Assembly: GCA_050734185.1 (NCBI GenBank)
Contig: JBOHUE010000193.1
Location: forward strand, 1-16,210
DNA length: 16,210 bases
Direction of reading: 5' to 3'
Origin: JAFALX01 sp050734185
GTDB lineage: Bacteria > Chloroflexota > Dormibacteria > Aeolococcales > Aeolococcaceae
The translations under genes were made by a program, and so were the position numbers. This document shows, piece by piece, positions 13,274-16,210 of the stretch (the first letter of the stretch is position 1; the number at the start of each line of letters is the position of its first letter). Under the pieces are notes generated by a model that saw only the letters and a list, made by a program, of their open reading frames with translations, was not told the origin of the DNA and did no database searches.

Positions 13274-13798
13274 CACCAGCGCCGCGCGGTTCGCGAATCG
13301 CGGGGCGCTGCGCATGAGCCGCACCCCCTGGCCCCACAGCCGCGGATCGATGAACGCACCGGCGGGATGGCGCCAGCGCGGCGAGATCTCGTGCGCCGGC
13401 GTGTCGAGGATCACTCGGAGTGCCACGGCCCGCGCGGCACGTCCGGCGACGGTGGCGGACTCCATGTCGGCGGCGCTGTAGCCCTGTGCGGCCCACGTCG
13501 CTCGTGCGCGTCCCGTGACGATGCGCTCGGTCGCCACCAGCGCGCCGGCCGCGACCGGAAGCCCGAGTCGCTGCGCCGCGTCGCGCAGCGCGCCGGCCCA
13601 CACGGGGTCGCAGCTCCAGCGATCGCCGTGCTCGTTGCCGATCACGGCGGGAACGACGACGGTTCCGGGCTCGAGGTCAGCGGTGAGCCCGCCGCCGAGC
13701 CCGAGGCTGAGAAGAACGGCGTCCGCGGGGTGCGATCCCAGCGTGCGCACACCGATCCCGCCGCGTACAACTCGGATCCACGGGATCTGACGGCGCAC
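13217..13798 (-). CDS. hpnG: HpnG-like hopanoid nucleoside phosphorylase
   Basis: A protein of the nucleoside phosphorylase fold; HpnG removes adenine from adenosylhopane on the way to C35 hopanoids. Signatures are VVRGGIG, LLSLGLGGGLTADLEPGTVV, TERIVT and SAADMESATVA, the last being the purine-phosphorylase Met-Glu region that contacts ribose. The hopanoid setting supports HpnG over other phosphorylases. The GTG at 13798 is the first standard start in frame, but upstream codons (to about 13837) encode LIVVTALRLEERA, which looks like the true first strand of this fold, and no ATG, GTG or TTG precedes it. The true start is therefore unresolved: a rare start codon, coupling to hpnA whose stop is at 13854-13856, or a sequence error. 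The 3' end overlaps the MarR gene by 57 bp. Confidence 0.75.
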   Translation of the reverse strand: MRRQIPWIRVVRGGIGVRTLGSHPADAVLLSLGLGGGLTADLEPGTVVVPAVIGNEHGDRWSCDPVWAGALRDAAQRLGLPVAAGALVATERIVTGRARATWAAQGYSAADMESATVAGRAARAVALRVILDTPAHEISPRWRHPAGAFIDPRLWGQGVRLMRSAPRFANRAALVLAETLRGQAVQGDVHAQV

Positions 13799-13853
13799 CG
13801 CGCGCTCCTCGAGGCGCAGCGCGGTGACGACGATGAGCTGGGCCGGGTCGAGC

Positions 13854-14894
13854 TCAGGCGTACCCGTGGTCGCGATACCAGGCGACGGCGTCCTCGATCG
13901 CCGGCTCGATCGGCGAGGCGCGGTATCCGAGCTCGCGCTCGGCCTTTGCGCTCGTGGAGTACATGTCGAGCCGTCCCATGCGCACGCCCTCGAGCGGCAC
14001 GCTCGGTTCGACGCCCGTGAGTTGCGAGCGCGCCTCGTCGGCGAGCGCTGCTGCGAGTGCGAGCGCGTACGGCATGCGCCAGCGCGGCGCCGGCGTCCCG
14101 GCGGCGGATGCGATGAGCGCGAAGAGTTCCGCGAGCGTCAGGTTGGAGCCGCCTGCGAGGTATCGCTCGCGCGCGACGCCCTGTTCGAGCGCGAGCACGT
14201 GTGCGGCCGCCGCATCGCGCACCGGCACGACGTTCATGCCGCCACCGAGGTACGCGGGTACGCGTCCGCGCATGATGTCGAGCACCATGCGCCCGGTGGG
14301 CGTGGGCTTGGCGTCGCCGGGCCCAAGCGGTGCGGTGGGAAGCACGGTGACAACCGGGATGACGCCGGCCAGCGCGGTGCGCTCCTGCACGATCTTCGTT
14401 GCGTGGTATCCGGTTGCGCCGTGATGGGGATCGCCCCAGTCGTGCTCGTCGGCGGGCCGGCCGTGACGCGCGGGACCGACCGCGGCAGAGCTCGACGTCA
14501 CCACCGCGCGTTCGACACCGGCGATGCGCGCCGCCTCGAGCAACCCCGCCGTGCCGTCGACGTTCACCTGCTGCATGCGCGAGCGATTCCGCGGCGCGTA
14601 CGAGAACAGCGTCGACGTGTCGCCGATCCTGGCCTGGCGCATGCGAGTGCGATCCCGAGGCGCGAACGAGTACAGCGCGGCGGTGTGCACCAGGTAGCGG
14701 CAGCCGCGCAGAGCGGGGACGAGCGCGCCCGTCGCCAGCAACGAGCCGCGCACCACCTCGGCGCGATCAGCGATCCGGTCCGCGCTGCCGTTGCGCGCCA
14801 ATGCCCGAACCGTGTAGCCGCGCGCGACGAGCGCGTCGAGCACGTGCCCGCCGACGAACCCCGTCGCACCCGTGAGGAACACGGTGTCGCTCAT
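13854..14894 (-). CDS. hpnA: HpnA, hopanoid-associated sugar epimerase/reductase
   Basis: A 346-residue extended short-chain dehydrogenase. HpnA family proteins are NAD(P)-dependent epimerase-like enzymes found with hopanoid genes; their exact reaction is not settled. The Rossmann motif is TGATGFVGGHV (residues 8-18). The active site has TSSSAAVG (Ser) and GYHATK (Y163 and K167). VHTAALYSFA is the NAD-contact strand. A 22-residue segment is tandemly duplicated (residues 74-95 and 96-117), which makes the protein slightly longer than the usual ~330 residues. ATG 14894 lies ten bases after the hpnH stop. Transcribed from the shc-hpnH side, it is followed directly by the hpnG-like frame. Confidence 0.9.
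   Translation of the reverse strand: MSDTVFLTGATGFVGGHVLDALVARGYTVRALARNGSADRIADRAEVVRGSLLATGALVPALRGCRYLVHTAALYSFAPRDRTRMRQARIGDTSTLFSYAPRNRSRMQQVNVDGTAGLLEAARIAGVERAVVTSSSAAVGPARHGRPADEHDWGDPHHGATGYHATKIVQERTALAGVIPVVTVLPTAPLGPGDAKPTPTGRMVLDIMRGRVPAYLGGGMNVVPVRDAAAAHVLALEQGVARERYLAGGSNLTLAELFALIASAAGTPAPRWRMPYALALAAALADEARSQLTGVEPSVPLEGVRMGRLDMYSTSAKAERELGYRASPIEPAIEDAVAWYRDHGYA
14544..14675 (-). repeat. 66-bp in-frame tandem duplication inside hpnA
   Basis: Residues 74-95 (LYSFAPRDRTRMRQARIGDT plus two) and 96-117 (LFSYAPRNRSRMQQVNVDGT plus two) share ten identical positions, and most of the rest are conservative changes. The DNA copies are 66 bp apart; the best-kept part is ATGCG...GAGCGATTCCGCGGCGCG versus its partner near 14641-14677. 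Confidence 0.75.
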
Positions 14895-14904
14895 CGCGCG
14901 GCGA

Positions 14905-15948
14905 TCACGCGATCGGCACCCGCTTGTGCGGCAGCGCAGCCCGCACCTGCTCGCCGGTGGCGCGCAGGGATTCGCGGAGCGAGGACGCCGTGGCGACGAC
15001 CGCTGTCGGCTCGTACCCGCAGTGTGCCATGCAGTTCGCGCAGCGCTCGTCGCGCCCGCGGCCGTACTTCTCCCACGGCGTCGTGTCGAGGAGATCGCGG
15101 TACGACGTCGCGTAGCCGTCCGACATCAGGTAGCAGGGTCGCTGCCAGCCGAGCACGGAGTAGCTCGGGATCCCCCACGCGGTGCAGGAGAAGTCGACCT
15201 TGCCCTCGAGGAAGTCGAGGAAGAGCGGCGAGTGGTTCAGGCGCCACTTGCGCCGGCGTCCGTCGGCGAACGCGTCGTGGAACAGCTTGCGCGTCTGCTG
15301 CACCTGCAGCCAGTGGTCCTGGTCGGGCGCCTTCTCGTAGGCGAAGCCGGGCGAGATCTGCATGCTGTCCACCTCGAGGTCGTCGTTGAGGTAGTCGAGC
15401 ACGTCGCGAATGGACTTGGTGTCGTCGCCGTCGAAGAACGTGGTGTTGGTGGTGACGCGGAAGCCGCGTCGCTTGGCCTCCTTGATCGCCGCGACCGCCT
15501 TGTCGAACACGCCCTCGCGGCAGACCGACTCGTCATGCCGCTCGCGCAGCCCGTCGATGTGAATCGACCACGAGAAGTACGGCGACGGCGTGAACTTGTC
15601 GAGCTTCCTCTCCAGCAGGAGCGCGTTGGTGCACAGGTACACGAAGCGCTTGCGTTCCACCAGCGCCGCGGCGATCTGGTCGATCTCACGATGCACCAGC
15701 GGTTCGCCACCGGCAATCGACACCATCGGCGCGCCGCACTCCTCAACGGCGTCGATGCACTGCTGCACGCTGAGCCGGCGCGCGAGGATGTCGTCGGCGT
15801 GCTGGATCTTGCCGCATCCCGCACACGCGAGGTTGCACTGATACAGGGGCTCGAGCTGCAGCACGAGCGCGAATTTTTCGTTGCGCCGCAGCCGCTGCTT
15901 GGCCACGTACGCCCCCACCCTCATCGCCTGTCGCAGGGGTACCGCCAT
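14905..15948 (-). CDS. hpnH: HpnH, radical SAM adenosylhopane synthase
   Basis: A 347-residue radical SAM enzyme that joins 5'-deoxyadenosine to hopene, the first step of C35 hopanoid side-chain formation. The iron-sulfur motif is CNLACAGC (C38, C42, C45), followed by the SAM-contact region SIAGGEPLVH. FSWSIHIDGLRERHDES, VTTNTTFF and SMQISPGFAYEKAPDQ are typical of HpnH. The C-terminal cysteine cluster CANCMAHCGYEP is also family-typical. Length is normal. ATG 15948 lies one base after the squalene-hopene cyclase stop, with GGAGG twelve bases upstream inside that gene, so translation is probably coupled. Confidence 0.95.
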   Translation of the reverse strand: MAVPLRQAMRVGAYVAKQRLRRNEKFALVLQLEPLYQCNLACAGCGKIQHADDILARRLSVQQCIDAVEECGAPMVSIAGGEPLVHREIDQIAAALVERKRFVYLCTNALLLERKLDKFTPSPYFSWSIHIDGLRERHDESVCREGVFDKAVAAIKEAKRRGFRVTTNTTFFDGDDTKSIRDVLDYLNDDLEVDSMQISPGFAYEKAPDQDHWLQVQQTRKLFHDAFADGRRRKWRLNHSPLFLDFLEGKVDFSCTAWGIPSYSVLGWQRPCYLMSDGYATSYRDLLDTTPWEKYGRGRDERCANCMAHCGYEPTAVVATASSLRESLRATGEQVRAALPHKRVPIA

Positions 15949-15949
15949 G

Positions 15950-16210
15950 TCAGTAAGTCACCTCCGTCAACTCTCGTGCGTCGAACACGGATGTCGTGTC
16001 CGGGGTGTGGGAATCGGCCTCCACCTCCGCCGTCGCCAGCGAGAGCAACGGGAAGATGTGCCGGTACAGGTGGTAGTTCAGGTAGAAGTCGCGAGGAAAC
16101 CCGGTGCCGCTGAACGTGGGCTCGTCCCACGTGCCGTCGCGCTGCGTGTCCCGGAGATACGCGAGCCCGCCCTGCGCCGCGCTGCCCCGGCCGCGGCCGG
16201 CCAGCTGCAG
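15950..16210 (-). CDS. shc: Squalene-hopene cyclase, C-terminal 86 residues only
   Basis: The 3' end of a gene continuing past the right edge. Squalene-hopene cyclase is a membrane-associated enzyme that folds squalene into hopene. The visible end has a QW motif (GGLAYLRDTQRDGTWDE) and the nearly invariant FSGTGFPRDFYLNYHLYRHI with FPLLSL after it, found near the end of bacterial cyclases. A polar tail of about 30 residues follows. The TGA at 15950-15952 is one base from the hpnH ATG. The catalytic DXDD motif would be outside the window, so activity cannot be judged. Confidence 0.93.
   Translation of the reverse strand: MQLAGRGRGSAAQGGLAYLRDTQRDGTWDEPTFSGTGFPRDFYLNYHLYRHIFPLLSLATAEVEADSHTPDTTSVFDARELTEVTY

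Overview
The window is GC-rich bacterial DNA, densely coded on both strands. GTG starts, short intergenic gaps and -10-like boxes placed right in front of start codons fit an actinobacterium. The S8 protease with Trp-rich pentad repeats, the coaX-dusB-greA-lysS order and the hopanoid genes suggest a Thermoleophilia/Solirubrobacterales-like lineage. That placement is an inference and was not tested.

Layout. (1) Positions 1-5253, minus strand, read right to left: a ROK-family sugar kinase overlapping a DegV protein; a cyclic-nucleotide-binding protein, a TetR regulator and a zinc-ribbon protein, probably one operon behind a promoter carrying two matching operators; and a secreted subtilisin-like protease that runs off the left edge. 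(2) Positions 5286-12664, plus strand: coaX (type III pantothenate kinase); an 860-bp non-coding stretch full of repeats and gene fragments; dusB; a 251-bp gap with a candidate minus-strand small RNA and the greA promoter; then greA, lysS, serS, a hotdog thioesterase and a CYTH protein, tightly packed. A MarR regulator follows at 12737-13273. (3) Positions 13217-16210, minus strand: hopanoid genes in transcription order, the 3' end of squalene-hopene cyclase, hpnH, hpnA and an hpnG-like gene. They would make hopene, add the adenosyl group and process the C35 side chain.

The least ordinary parts are: the coaX-dusB gap, which holds a fossil tandem duplication (a dusB start fragment fused to a coaX end fragment, both offset by about 530 bp from the real genes) plus three ~155-bp repeats with inverted ends; the candidate small RNA with its own promoter and terminator beside greA; a 66-bp in-frame tandem duplication inside hpnA; and an hpnG-like frame whose conserved N terminus has no standard start codon. 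No transposase, phage gene, CRISPR array, tRNA or rRNA was seen.
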